In this document: piece after piece, positions 23,529 through 32,713 of the stretch | Position numbering within the stretch: the first letter of the stretch is position 1 | Layout of the letters: every line of letters starts with the position of its first letter | NCBI RefSeq assembly: GCF_001644025.1 | Contig: NZ_LUUK01000004.1 | Span: 1 to 39,304, forward strand | Direction of reading: 5' to 3' | Length of the DNA: 39,304 nucleotides | DNA from: Methylomonas koyamae | Lineage (GTDB): Bacteria > Pseudomonadota > Gammaproteobacteria > Methylococcales > Methylomonadaceae | The notes under the pieces: model-generated | The model's input: the letters and a program-made list of their open reading frames with translations, nothing else | Database searches by the model: none | Told to the model about the DNA's origin: nothing | Translations under genes and position numbers: made by a program

Positions 23529-24446
23529 ATAAAACTGCTATTCGCCAAAGGCCCTTCGCTGAATACCCGTCTGTTGGTCGCGGTGTTGCTTTCGGTTGCG
23601 CTGTTGGTGGTCGATTACCGCAGCCAACGCTTGAACATGCTGCGCTCGCTGTTGGCGATGGCGACCTACCCCTTGCAAATGCTGGCCAGCCTGCCCATCG
23701 ACGCTTACCATGATTTGTCCGATTCGGTGATTTCCTATGTCGAACTACAAAAAGAGAATCGCCGGCTGAAAGAGCAGCAGTTCGTCAACGACGCCAAATT
23801 GTTGAAACTGGCGGCCCTGGAGAAGGAAAACACCCGGCTACGCATGTTGCTTGAGAATTCGTTTCAACTTGGCGAGCAAGTGTTGGTGGCCGAGTTGGTG
23901 TCGGTCAAACTGGCGCCCTACGAGCATACCGTCGTCGTCAACAAGGGCTCTCGCTTCGGCGTGCATCCCGAACAGCCGGTGCTGGATGCCAGCGGTATTG
24001 TCGGCCAAGTGGTCCGCACGATGCCGTCCAGCTCGGAAGTGATGTTGATCACCGATCCCGATCACGCGATCCCGGTTCAGGTCAATCGCAACGGCCTGCG
24101 GACAATAGCCTTCGGCACCGGGCAACCCAACCGGCTGCATCTGCCGTTTTTAGCGAATAACGCCGACATCGTACCCGGCGACCTGTTGGTCACGTCCGGT
24201 TTGGGCGGCGTGTTTCCGGCCGGTTATCCGGTCGCGGTAGTCGATAAATTCGAGGCTAGACCGGACAAATCGTTCGCCAATATCTATGCCACGCCGAAAG
24301 CGGAGCTGGATAAGAGTCGGGAGTTTTTGATCGTTTGGAGCGATTCGACGCCGGTCGTTTTGGGCGAGCCGGTCAAGCCGGACGTCGCCGAGCAAGCGGC
24401 GCCGGTCGCCGCGAAACCCAAGGATGCTAAGCATGTCGGGCCATAA
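23529..24446 (+). CDS. mreC: Rod shape-determining protein MreC (apparent AUA start)
   Basis: An inner-membrane protein with a periplasmic domain that links MreB/D to PBP2. It is 305 residues if started at ATA 23529: AGAGG (23517-23521) lies 7 bases upstream, and the product then begins (M)KLLFAKGPSLNTRL, aligning with the E. coli MreC start MKPIFSRGPSLQIRL. There is no ATG or GTG in frame upstream; TTG at 23421 (inside the terminator T-run) and 23457 would add Cys/Arg-rich residues unlike MreC. A membrane helix (LLVAVLLSVALLVV) is followed by a coiled coil (QKENRRLKEQQ...LEKENTRLRMLL) and the beta-domain with PVLDASGIVGQVV, ITDPDHAIPVQVNRNGLRTIAFG and DLLVTSGLGGVFPAGYPVAVV. Its end overlaps mreD. 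Confidence 0.93.
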   Translation: MKLLFAKGPSLNTRLLVAVLLSVALLVVDYRSQRLNMLRSLLAMATYPLQMLASLPIDAYHDLSDSVISYVELQKENRRLKEQQFVNDAKLLKLAALEKENTRLRMLLENSFQLGEQVLVAELVSVKLAPYEHTVVVNKGSRFGVHPEQPVLDASGIVGQVVRTMPSSSEVMLITDPDHAIPVQVNRNGLRTIAFGTGQPNRLHLPFLANNADIVPGDLLVTSGLGGVFPAGYPVAVVDKFEARPDKSFANIYATPKAELDKSREFLIVWSDSTPVVLGEPVKPDVAEQAAPVAAKPKDAKHVGP

Positions 24447-24921
24447 CGCGCTGGCTTTGATTTATTTCGTCGTCACGGTAGCCGGCGCGATGGTGCTGCG
24501 GGTGATGGGGCTGTTTCCGGGGATGGAAGTGTTCAATCCGGACTGGGTGGTGTTGGTTTTGATCTATTGGTCGATCGCGCTGCCGGAACGCTTCGGCGTA
24601 TTCAGCGCTTGGTGGATAGGGCTGTTGACCGATGTACTGACCGGGCGCTTGCTGGGTCAGTACGCGTTGATTTATCCGTTGATTTGCTACTTCAGCATCA
24701 ACGAACACCGGCGGCTGCGACAGTTTCCGATGGTTCAGCAATGCCTGTTCGTACTGTTTTGCCTGCTCGGTTCGCAAAGCGTGATTTTCGCGATCGAAAG
24801 CATCAAGGCCGGTAACCGCTTGCCGTTGTCGTTTTGGTATCCGGCGCTGAGCGGGGCGCTGGTCTGGCCGTTGGTGTTTTATCTGCTGCGCTTTATCCGG
24901 GTCATGGCGCGCCTCGACTGA
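24433..24921 (+). CDS. mreD: Rod shape-determining membrane protein MreD
   Basis: A 162-residue, five- to six-helix inner-membrane protein, equal in length to E. coli MreD. AAGGA (24420-24424) is 8 bases before ATG 24433, which decides against the ATG at 24424. Family features: the WSIALPERFGVFSAWWIGLLTDVLTGRLLGQYAL stretch, where xPxRxGxxxAWxxGLxxDVLxGxLLGQ is the conserved motif, read here in segments. The start overlaps the end of mreC by 14 bases. It works with MreC and the PBP2/RodA pair during lateral wall synthesis. Confidence 0.93.
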   Translation: MSGHNALALIYFVVTVAGAMVLRVMGLFPGMEVFNPDWVVLVLIYWSIALPERFGVFSAWWIGLLTDVLTGRLLGQYALIYPLICYFSINEHRRLRQFPMVQQCLFVLFCLLGSQSVIFAIESIKAGNRLPLSFWYPALSGALVWPLVFYLLRFIRVMARLD

Positions 24922-24927
24922 CCGGCG

Positions 24928-26778
24928 ATGGACAGAAAATTCGCGATCAAGGACCCGCTGGCGGAAAGCCGTCTGTTTCTAAGTCGTATCGTCACGGCTT
25001 TTATCCTGATTATCGTGTTGATGATCGGTCTGGTGGTGCGTCTGGTTTACCTGCAAGTGGTCGGCCACGAACATTACGCGATGCTGTCCAAGGACAATCG
25101 CATCAAGATCGCGCCGTTGCCGCCGACGCGCGGCGTCATTTATGATCGCAAGGGTCGGATGTTGGCCGAAAACGTGCCGACTTACAGCCTGGAGCTGATA
25201 CCGGAGCAGATTGGCAACCTCGACGACACTTTGAAGCGTCTACAGCAACTGCTGAACATTCCCGACGAAAAAATCGAGGCGTTTCAAAAACTGCGTAAGC
25301 GCAACAAATCGTTTACCAGTACGGCCTTGCTGCAAAATCTGACCGACGAAGACGTCGCCAAATTCGCGGTCGTCCGACCGTATTTTCCCGGCGTCGACGT
25401 CTACGCTCGCTTGGTGCGCCACTATCCTTACGGCGACTTGACGTCCCACGTGGTCGGTTACGTCGGGCGGATCAACGAGCAGGAGTTGAAGACCCTGCCT
25501 TCCGTCATGTACCGCGGGACGGACCATATCGGCAAGACCGGCATCGAGAAGACCTACGAGGAACATCTGCTCGGTACCGCCGGTTACGAGGAAATCGAAA
25601 CCAACGCTCAAGCCAGGGCGGTCAATACCGTGGCGACGGTCGAGCCGATCGCAGGATCGAATATCTATCTGACACTGGATATCGACATACAAAAGATTGC
25701 CTACGACGCATTGGTCGAGTTCAACGGCGCGGCGGTGGCGATAGAAGTCAAAACCGGCGCGGTGTTGGCTTTTGTTAGCCGGCCGGGTTTCGATCCCAAT
25801 CCCTTCGTTTCCGGCATCTCCGGCAAGGACTACAAGGCTTTGCAGGAATCGCCGGACCAGCCCTTGTACAACCGGGCGCTACGCGGACTATATCCGCCCG
25901 GTTCGACGGTCAAGCCGTTTTTGGGCTTGGCCGGGCTGGAGTACGGCGTCATCGATTTCGGCCACCGGCTGTTTTGTCCCGGCTACTACAAGTTGCCCAA
26001 CGTCGACCATAAATACCGCGACTGGAAGAAGTGGGGGCACGGGATGGTCGACATGAACGAAGCGATCACCCAATCCTGCGACGTGTATTTTTACGATCTG
26101 GCGCTGGCGCTGGGTATCGATAAGATGCATGAGTTCATGGACAAATTCGGTTTCGGTCGCAAGACCGGTATCGATCTGGTGGGCGAAATCGACGGCTTGA
26201 TGCCGTCCAAGGCTTGGAAACGCCACTACCGCAATCAGGCCTGGTTTCCGGGCGAGACCCTGATTACCGGGATCGGTCAGGGCTACACCCAAGTTACGCC
26301 CTTGCAATTGGCTCACGCCACCGCGACGCTGGCCAACGGCGGCAAGGTCATTACGCCGCATTTGGTACATAGCATCATCAGCGCCGATTATGCCGATCGG
26401 ATCGAAGGCAAGGCCGACCGGATCATTCCGCTGAAACCGCAAAATGTCGAGAACGTCATTCGGGCGATGACCAACGTGGTACATGGCGCGCGCGGTACCG
26501 CCGGCCGGCTGGCCAAGGCCATCAATTATCAGATCGCCGGCAAGACCGGTACCGCCCAGGTGTTTACCGTCAAACAGGAAGAGAAATATAACGAGGACGC
26601 GATCGACTTCAAAATGCGCGACCATGCCTTGTTCATCGCATTCGCCCCGGTGCACGATCCGCAGATCGCCGTCGCGGTGATCGCCGAACACGGCGGTCAC
26701 GGCGGTTCGGTGGCAGCGCCGATCGCCGGTGAAATTATCGATGCTTATCTGAACCAGAAAAAGGACAGTTCGCCATGA
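24928..26778 (+). CDS. mrdA: Penicillin-binding protein 2 (elongasome transpeptidase)
   Basis: 616 residues; a class B PBP that cross-links peptidoglycan during rod elongation. One N-terminal membrane helix (ILIIVLMIGLVVRLVYLQV), the pedestal domain with PTRGVIYDRKGRMLAENVPTY, and the transpeptidase domain with Ser326 in PPGSTVKP (SxxK), SCD in ITQSCDVYFYD as the SxN-type motif, and Lys539 in AGKTGTAQ (KTG). GIGQGYTQVTPLQLA is also typical. ATG 24928 follows mreD by 6 bases with only a weak binding site, so translation probably depends on coupling. Its stop overlaps the rodA ATG. Confidence 0.96.
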   Translation: MDRKFAIKDPLAESRLFLSRIVTAFILIIVLMIGLVVRLVYLQVVGHEHYAMLSKDNRIKIAPLPPTRGVIYDRKGRMLAENVPTYSLELIPEQIGNLDDTLKRLQQLLNIPDEKIEAFQKLRKRNKSFTSTALLQNLTDEDVAKFAVVRPYFPGVDVYARLVRHYPYGDLTSHVVGYVGRINEQELKTLPSVMYRGTDHIGKTGIEKTYEEHLLGTAGYEEIETNAQARAVNTVATVEPIAGSNIYLTLDIDIQKIAYDALVEFNGAAVAIEVKTGAVLAFVSRPGFDPNPFVSGISGKDYKALQESPDQPLYNRALRGLYPPGSTVKPFLGLAGLEYGVIDFGHRLFCPGYYKLPNVDHKYRDWKKWGHGMVDMNEAITQSCDVYFYDLALALGIDKMHEFMDKFGFGRKTGIDLVGEIDGLMPSKAWKRHYRNQAWFPGETLITGIGQGYTQVTPLQLAHATATLANGGKVITPHLVHSIISADYADRIEGKADRIIPLKPQNVENVIRAMTNVVHGARGTAGRLAKAINYQIAGKTGTAQVFTVKQEEKYNEDAIDFKMRDHALFIAFAPVHDPQIAVAVIAEHGGHGGSVAAPIAGEIIDAYLNQKKDSSP

Positions 26779-27905
26779 GAAACGAAATGCGCAACGAACA
26801 ATTTCAAGCGCCGTCCTTGCTTGGCAACCTGCTGCGCAAGCTGCATATCGACATCCCGCTGTTCATCGGTTTGTTGCTGATTCTGGCGCTCAGCTTCGTG
26901 ATTTTGTACAGCGCCGGCGGGCAGGAAATGGCGATGTTGGTGCGTCATGCCAGCCGGATGGGCTTGGCCATTGTATTGATGATCGTGCTGGCTCACATCA
27001 ACCCCCGGCAATTTCAGACTTTCTCGGTCGCTTTGTTTTCGGTGTGCGTGCTGTTGTTGCTGGCGGTGGCGGTGATCGGCCAAATTAGCATGGGCGCTCA
27101 GCGCTGGCTGGACTTGGGCTTTTTTCGCTTCCAGCCGTCGGAGTTTACCAAGATCAGCGCGCCGATGATGGTGGCCTGGTATTTGTCCGAGCACGCCTTG
27201 CCGCCTAAACCCAAGCATCTGTTGGCGGCCGGGATATTGTTGTTGGTGCCGGTGCTATTGATCGCTAAGCAGCCTGACTTGGGCACGGCTCTGCTGGTCG
27301 CTAGTTCCGGGGCCGCGGTGTTATTCTTCGCGGGCCTGTCGTGGTGGGTCATGTTGGGGGCGGTGGCGGTGTTGGGCGCGCTGACCCCGGTCATGTGGCA
27401 CTTCATGCGCGAGTACCAGCGCAGCCGGGTCTTGACTTTCATCAATCCCGAGGCCGACCCGATGGGGGCCGGCTACCATATTATTCAGTCCAAAATCGCG
27501 ATCGGTTCCGGCGGCGTGGACGGCAAGGGCTGGCTGGGCAGCAGTCAGGCCGAGCTGGATTTTTTGCCGGAAAGTTCCACCGACTTTATTTTCGCGGTTT
27601 TCGCCGAAGAATTCGGTCTGTTTGGCTGCGTCGGTTTGCTGTTGATGTATCTACTGGTCATCAGCCGCTGCTTTTACATTGCCGTGCAAGCCCAGGATAC
27701 CTATTCCCGGTTGTTGGCCGGCAGTTTGTCCTTCACCTTCTTTGTTTACGTGTTCGTCAACATCGGCATGGTGATCGGCGTGTTGCCGGTGGTTGGAGTG
27801 CCGCTACCCTTGGTCAGTTATGGCGGCACCTCAATGGTGACGCTGATGGCCGGTTTCGGCATTCTGATGTCGATACACACTCATCGCAAGTTGTTGCCGG
27901 TTTGA
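26775..27905 (+). CDS. rodA: SEDS peptidoglycan glycosyltransferase RodA
   Basis: 376 residues with about ten membrane helices; polymerises lipid II in the elongasome with PBP2. Recognised by HIDIPLFIGLLLILALSFVILYSA, the LGFFRFQPSEFTKI motif, KQPDLGTALL (with the catalytic-loop Asp), DFIFAVFAEEFG, and the C-terminal GMVIGVLPVVGVPLPLVSYGGTSM signature. ATG 26775 overlaps the mrdA stop (ATGA) with AAGGA about 10 bases before. An internal ATG at 26787 is an alternative. Also called mrdB. Confidence 0.96.
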   Translation: MRNEMRNEQFQAPSLLGNLLRKLHIDIPLFIGLLLILALSFVILYSAGGQEMAMLVRHASRMGLAIVLMIVLAHINPRQFQTFSVALFSVCVLLLLAVAVIGQISMGAQRWLDLGFFRFQPSEFTKISAPMMVAWYLSEHALPPKPKHLLAAGILLLVPVLLIAKQPDLGTALLVASSGAAVLFFAGLSWWVMLGAVAVLGALTPVMWHFMREYQRSRVLTFINPEADPMGAGYHIIQSKIAIGSGGVDGKGWLGSSQAELDFLPESSTDFIFAVFAEEFGLFGCVGLLLMYLLVISRCFYIAVQAQDTYSRLLAGSLSFTFFVYVFVNIGMVIGVLPVVGVPLPLVSYGGTSMVTLMAGFGILMSIHTHRKLLPV

Positions 27906-27985
27906 GGCGATCGCCATAAACCAGCGGTCCGCTCGGGAAAAACCGCGTAATATTCCCCAATTATTCCTTTTTTCTGTCTGAGTTT

Positions 27986-28957
27986 ATGAATTTTAAAGTC
28001 GCGTTTATGTTGTTGTTATTGTCGGCCGTCGGCCAGGCACTGGCTGAAGTTGCCACCACCGATTCCTTCAACGGCTTCATCAAGCAGATGGTCAAGCAAC
28101 ATCGTTTCAACGAAACGGAGTTACGGAGCTTGTTCAAGGCGGTCAACATCCAGCAGCCGATACTCGATGCCATGTCCAAGCCGGCGGAGGGCAAGCCCTG
28201 GTTTCAATACCACGAAATTTTCATGACCGAGGCCCGCATCGCAGGCGGCGTGCAGTTTTGGAAGGATAACGAAGCCGCGTTGCGCCAAGCCGAACACCAA
28301 TATGGGGTTCCGGCGGACATTATCGTCGCCATCATCGGCGTCGAAACCAAATACGGCGCGCACACCGGCAAATACCGGGTGATCGATGCGTTGGCGACAT
28401 TGGGATTCGCCTATCCGCCGCGTAGCGAATTCTTTCTGAAGGAGTTGGAGCAATTTTTGGTTTTGGCGCGCGAGGAGGGCATGGACCCGTTGCAGCCGAT
28501 GGGTTCCTACGCCGGTGCGATGGGCTTGCCGCAATTCATGCCGAGCAGTTTTCGAAGCTATGCCAAGGATTTGGATGGCGACGGTAAACGCAATATCTGG
28601 ACGAATCCGGCCGATGCGATCGCCAGCGTCGCCAACTACTTTGCCAGCAACCAATGGAAACCCGGCGGTCCGATCGCGTACCCGGTCAACGCTGCGGGAG
28701 AGGCGTATAAAAAGGCCTTGAGCAAGGGTGGCAAGCCCGACACCAGTGCGGCCGAACTGCGCAAGTTGGGGGTCGAATTGCCGGCCGGTTTGCCCGCCGG
28801 CGAGGCGGTCAAGCTGCTGGCGTACCAACAGCAAATCGGCGAAGATTTATGGATAGGCTTGCACAATTTCTACGTCATCACCCGTTATAACCATAGCCCG
28901 CTCTATGCGATGGCGGTTTACCAGCTTAGCCAAGCGATCGCGGCACGGAAGATTTGA
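27986..28957 (+). CDS. mltB: Lytic murein transglycosylase B, soluble form
   Basis: A 323-residue GH103 enzyme that cleaves glycan strands. Catalytic Glu120 lies in IIGVETKYG; other motifs are GSYAGAMGLPQFMPSSFRSYA with KDLDGDGKRNIW, SVANYFASNQWKPG and the C-terminal VITRYNHSPLYAMAVYQLSQAI. The signal peptide (1-20, cleaved after ALA) has no Cys lipobox, unlike the lipoprotein MltB of E. coli, so this one is expected to be soluble in the periplasm. It follows rodA by 80 bases. The rlpA gene that usually follows is absent, and a convergent flagellar operon begins instead. The ribosome binding site is weak. Confidence 0.93.
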   Translation: MNFKVAFMLLLLSAVGQALAEVATTDSFNGFIKQMVKQHRFNETELRSLFKAVNIQQPILDAMSKPAEGKPWFQYHEIFMTEARIAGGVQFWKDNEAALRQAEHQYGVPADIIVAIIGVETKYGAHTGKYRVIDALATLGFAYPPRSEFFLKELEQFLVLAREEGMDPLQPMGSYAGAMGLPQFMPSSFRSYAKDLDGDGKRNIWTNPADAIASVANYFASNQWKPGGPIAYPVNAAGEAYKKALSKGGKPDTSAAELRKLGVELPAGLPAGEAVKLLAYQQQIGEDLWIGLHNFYVITRYNHSPLYAMAVYQLSQAIAARKI

Positions 28958-29057
28958 ACGGAAAGCGGCCGACAATATCCAAGTCCCGGTCGTTACGCTT
29001 CGATTCGCGAACAGAAAACTGAGTTTCCTTCGATGGGTGGCAAACCGATGTGTTTTG

Positions 29058-29963
29058 CTACGAAATGTAATTGAACAATGACAGATTTTGCACCTTGGTA
29101 AACGCGGCTTGCGCGGCTTGCAACGACGTTTGTTGCAGACTGAATTTACTCAATGCGTCGGCATAATCCAAGTCGCCTATCGCCGACGCGGTGGTTTTGT
29201 TGGCCAGGATGTAGTCGGTATTCAAATTTTGCTGATCGTCCAGTGCGTGCAAGCGCGCGCCGGTCGAGGCGCGGGTGGTTTCGAAGCGGACCATCGCTCT
29301 ATCGATATCGTCCAATGATCCGCTGTTTGGCGTATTGGCTTTCAGATCCTGAGATAACCGGTTGATGGCTTGAAATGCATTGTCGATGCCGCCGGGCGTC
29401 AATGTTCCGGCCGAGTACACGCCGAAGACTGCTTCACCGGCGTCGCCATCGGTTATGGTCCGGCTGGGGCCGATGGCGATGCTGCGCTGGTTGGCGTCGC
29501 CCTGATAGGCGTAAGTGGTGGTATCGAACGGAATCGTGTCGCTCTTGTAGCCGGCAAACAAATACTCGCCGTTAGCGTTTTTGGTGTTCGCCATACCCAG
29601 CAACTGTTTGTTTAGTTCATCGATTTCCGCGGCAATTTCCTGACGATTGGTAACAGTATTACTGTCGTTCATACCTTGCACGGCCAATTCGCGGATGCGT
29701 TGCAACACGTTGGTCGCGTTTTCCAGGCTGGACTCTTGCAACTCCAAGCGTTGCCGGGCCGCTCCGATGTTGGTCTGAAACTGTTGGTTCTCTTTGATGT
29801 TTTGTTCCAAATTGATCAACGACACCGCCGCCGGAGCATTTTCGGACGGCGACAGATATTTCTTGCCGGAAGACAATTTGAGTTGGGTATCGCTGAGTTT
29901 GGACTGTTGTTCCAGCATCGCGTCGACGCCGAGCTGGTGGTTCCAGGTCGTGGAAATGCGCAT
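29058..29963 (-). CDS. flgL: Flagellar hook-associated protein 3 (hook-filament junction)
   Basis: 301 residues from ATG 29963, which has AGGAG 7 bases upstream; a longer frame to 29990 overlaps flgK. FlgL is the junction protein nearest the filament. It opens with the flagellin-like N-terminal coiled coil (MRISTTWNHQLGVDAMLEQQ, then LSSGKKYLSPSENAPAA) and ends with the matching C-terminal helix (DYADALSKFSLQQTSLQAAQAAF). The middle is variable. It is the last gene of the flgB-flgL operon and converges on mltB. Confidence 0.93.
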   Translation of the reverse strand: MRISTTWNHQLGVDAMLEQQSKLSDTQLKLSSGKKYLSPSENAPAAVSLINLEQNIKENQQFQTNIGAARQRLELQESSLENATNVLQRIRELAVQGMNDSNTVTNRQEIAAEIDELNKQLLGMANTKNANGEYLFAGYKSDTIPFDTTTYAYQGDANQRSIAIGPSRTITDGDAGEAVFGVYSAGTLTPGGIDNAFQAINRLSQDLKANTPNSGSLDDIDRAMVRFETTRASTGARLHALDDQQNLNTDYILANKTTASAIGDLDYADALSKFSLQQTSLQAAQAAFTKVQNLSLFNYIS

Positions 29964-29973
29964 GTGAATTCTC

Positions 29974-31641
29974 CTAACGTACCGCTCCAATGAGGGTGTC
30001 GAATAGCGTGCTAGCCACCGATACGGCCTTGGCGGCGGCGGCGTAAGCGTTTTGGAATTTGATCAGGTTGGCGGCTTCCTCGTCGAGATTCACGCCGGAA
30101 ACGGTTTCCTTGGCGCTGGTGGCTTGTTTCAACAAGGTGTCCTGCGCGGTCCGGTTGACCGAGGCCGCGTGTGTTTGCGAGCCGACATCGGCCACCAACT
30201 GGCTGTAGACTTGGGTGAAACTGGCCTTGCCGTTTTGCATCAGGGTTTTCGTTTCCAGATCGGCCAGCGCCAGCGCATTACTGTTGTCGCCGGGCACCCC
30301 GGCGGCGCTGCTGGCGGCGGCGATTTGTTTGGGATTGGTGATCGCGCTGTTCACCTTCAAGGTGCCGGCCGCGTTAAAGCTCGGGCTGAGGTCGAAGGTA
30401 TCGCCGCTGGTCAGCGAACCGCCGCTGAACGTGATGCTGAAGCCTAAGGCTGCGGCGGCGGTGGCAAGCGTCGTGTCGTCCAGGCCGGTTTGGCTGGTGT
30501 TGCTGCTCAGATTGGTCAACGTATAGGCGTTGGGGCTGGTGCCGGTGATACTGATCCGGTAGCTGGTATCCAGGTTGGCCGACGAACTGGGGGCGACGAA
30601 GCTGGCGGTGGCCAGCAGGTTGTCGTCGGCGGCGTGCGGCGTGACCTGAACCACCGGCGAGCCGAGGTCGAAGAAAGCCAGGCCGGGGTCGCCGTTCAAA
30701 TCGAAACCGGCCTGATGGGTGCTGTTAAACTCGGTGGCCAGACCCATCGCCAGCGTGCCCAGTTGTTTTTGAGCCGGGTCCAGTACTTGGTCGCGGAAAC
30801 GCAAATTGCCGTAAAGCTCGCCGCCGGAAATCAGACCGGAAATGTCCTGGCCGTTCAGCAGAATTTCTTTATGCGTCGAATCGGTGGCGGAGGACTGCAG
30901 GGAGAGCTGCGACGCGGAATTACCTAAGACCAGTGGTTGGCCGTTGCCGATGAAGACATTGATTGAGCCGTCGGTTTGGTTGGTGAAATTGACGTCGACT
31001 TTTTCGGCGATTTTGTTCAGTAGCAAGTCGCGTTGGTCCAGCAAATCGTTGGGCATTTCTCGACCGGAAGCCCTGCCGATGTCGGCGACGATTTTTACGT
31101 TGAGATCGGCCAGGGCCTTGGCATACCCGTTGATCTCGGTGAGATCGGTCTCCAGGTTGGTATTGACCTGATCGCGCAATTCGCCGAAGCGGGTATTCAA
31201 GGTGTTGAACTGCTGGGTCAACGAGCTGGCCTGCGTCAACAAGGTTTGGCGGGCCGGGATCGAGGTGGGGTCGTTGGCGACGGTGTCGACTGCGTCGAAG
31301 AACGATTTCATCGCCGGCGCCAGACCGGTGGTGTCGTCGGCGGTGATGTTGTCGATTTGGCTGGACAAGGTATAAAAACTATCGACGTCGTGGTAGGCCG
31401 AGGTACTGGAGCGGACCTGGCCGGTAATGAACTGATCGTAACTGCGGGTGATATTGACGACGCTGACGCCGCTGCCGACGTAGCCGGAGCCGGTATATTG
31501 CTCGCGACGGGTCGCGGTTTCGACGCGCTGCCGGCTGTAGCCTTCGGTGCTGACGTTGGAAATGTTGTTGCTGGTGGTTTCCAGCGAGCGCTGAAACGCC
31601 GTCAGTCCGGATAATGCGGTGTCCAATATGCCCAAGCCCAT
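29974..31641 (-). CDS. flgK: Flagellar hook-associated protein 1
   Basis: 555 residues, similar to other FlgK proteins. It joins the hook to FlgL. The N-terminal motif ALSGLTAFQRSLETTSNNISNVSTEGYSRQ contains the basal-body rod signature (ANNxxNVxTxGYxRQ), and the C-terminal helix is VNLDEEAANLIKFQNAYAAAAKAVSVASTLFDTLI. The central domain is Thr/Ser-rich. AGGAG lies 7 bases before ATG 31641, with 9 bases to flgJ. Confidence 0.95.
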   Translation of the reverse strand: MGLGILDTALSGLTAFQRSLETTSNNISNVSTEGYSRQRVETATRREQYTGSGYVGSGVSVVNITRSYDQFITGQVRSSTSAYHDVDSFYTLSSQIDNITADDTTGLAPAMKSFFDAVDTVANDPTSIPARQTLLTQASSLTQQFNTLNTRFGELRDQVNTNLETDLTEINGYAKALADLNVKIVADIGRASGREMPNDLLDQRDLLLNKIAEKVDVNFTNQTDGSINVFIGNGQPLVLGNSASQLSLQSSATDSTHKEILLNGQDISGLISGGELYGNLRFRDQVLDPAQKQLGTLAMGLATEFNSTHQAGFDLNGDPGLAFFDLGSPVVQVTPHAADDNLLATASFVAPSSSANLDTSYRISITGTSPNAYTLTNLSSNTSQTGLDDTTLATAAAALGFSITFSGGSLTSGDTFDLSPSFNAAGTLKVNSAITNPKQIAAASSAAGVPGDNSNALALADLETKTLMQNGKASFTQVYSQLVADVGSQTHAASVNRTAQDTLLKQATSAKETVSGVNLDEEAANLIKFQNAYAAAAKAVSVASTLFDTLIGAVR

Positions 31642-31650
31642 GATGGTCTC

Positions 31651-32688
31651 CTAACCGTTGGTGTCGCTCGCCGCGCTGTCGCCGGCATGGCTGCGATAGA
31701 TCGACATGACTTTTTCCGCGTATTTGGGGTCGGTGGCATAGCCGGCTTTTTGCAAAGAGCGGATGTATTGCGCAGGGTTCTCGGCGTTTTTCAACGCTTG
31801 TTCATAACGCGGGTTGGATTTGATGAAGTCCACGTAATCGTTAAAGCTATCTTTGTACGAGTCGTAAGCGCGGAAACCGGCCACCTGTTTTTGGGCGACG
31901 CCGCCGTCGAACTCCAATGTCATTGCCTTGGCTTGCTTGCCTTGCCAGGCTCTATCCGCCTTGATGTTGAACAGGTTATAGCTGTTATCGCCGCCGTTTT
32001 TGACCATCGCCTGTCCCCAGCCGGTTTCCAGCGCGGCTTGAGCCAGCAACAGTTTGGCGTCGACCCCCAAGCTTTGCGCGGCTTGCCGGGCATGCGGCAT
32101 CAATTCGTTGAAAAAGGTTTGCTGGGCCGGCGTGGCGCCGTCATCGATTACGTCCGACGAGGCCGGTGCCGCGTCCAAGTCGCGCCAGCGTCCGGCGGTG
32201 TTGGACTGGTCACGCTCCAGTCGAGCCAGGCTGCGTTCCAGGCTGCTCAGTCCCGAGGCGTCCAACGCGTTGGACGCGGCTTGCCCGCCGCGCGGCGGTT
32301 GCCGGTTGCCGTTAGCCGAGCCGCTGCCGGCGACGCGATCCAAGTAGTCGCTGGCTTGTAGTACACGGCCTGGCTCGTCTTCCTGCTTGTCTTGCCTAGG
32401 GCTCAGCTGCTTAGCGATGACTTCCGCCAGCCCGACGCCGGTGCCGGATAAATGCATGGCCATTTGCTGGTCGTACATGTCTTGGTACATCTTGCTCTGT
32501 TGACTGTCGGCAAAGCCGTCGGCCAGTTTGGCTTCGCGCATGCTTTTCATCACCATGCCCAGAAACAGCGACTCGAATTGTTTGGCGGCTTCCTTGATGG
32601 CGGCCGGCGACGATTCGCGCGCGCCTTGTTTTAATTTGGCCAATCCGGCGAAGTCGGTATAAACCGATGTGGTATCCGCGTTTAACAT
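31651..32688 (-). CDS. flgJ: Flagellar rod assembly protein / peptidoglycan hydrolase FlgJ
   Basis: 345 residues with both classic modules: N-terminal rod-capping domain (~30-95: AIKEAAKQFESLFLGMVMKSMREA and KMYQDMYDQQMAMHLS) and C-terminal glucosaminidase (~185-335) with catalytic Glu221 in AQAALETGWGQ and YNLFNIKADRAWQG. The linker (95-185) is long and polar. It caps the growing rod and opens a hole in the peptidoglycan. GGGAGG precedes ATG 32688 by 6 bases. Located between flgI and flgK as is usual. Confidence 0.95.
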   Translation of the reverse strand: MLNADTTSVYTDFAGLAKLKQGARESSPAAIKEAAKQFESLFLGMVMKSMREAKLADGFADSQQSKMYQDMYDQQMAMHLSGTGVGLAEVIAKQLSPRQDKQEDEPGRVLQASDYLDRVAGSGSANGNRQPPRGGQAASNALDASGLSSLERSLARLERDQSNTAGRWRDLDAAPASSDVIDDGATPAQQTFFNELMPHARQAAQSLGVDAKLLLAQAALETGWGQAMVKNGGDNSYNLFNIKADRAWQGKQAKAMTLEFDGGVAQKQVAGFRAYDSYKDSFNDYVDFIKSNPRYEQALKNAENPAQYIRSLQKAGYATDPKYAEKVMSIYRSHAGDSAASDTNG

Positions 32689-32713
32689 GGCAACCTCCCA
32701 AGCACTGTCAGAC

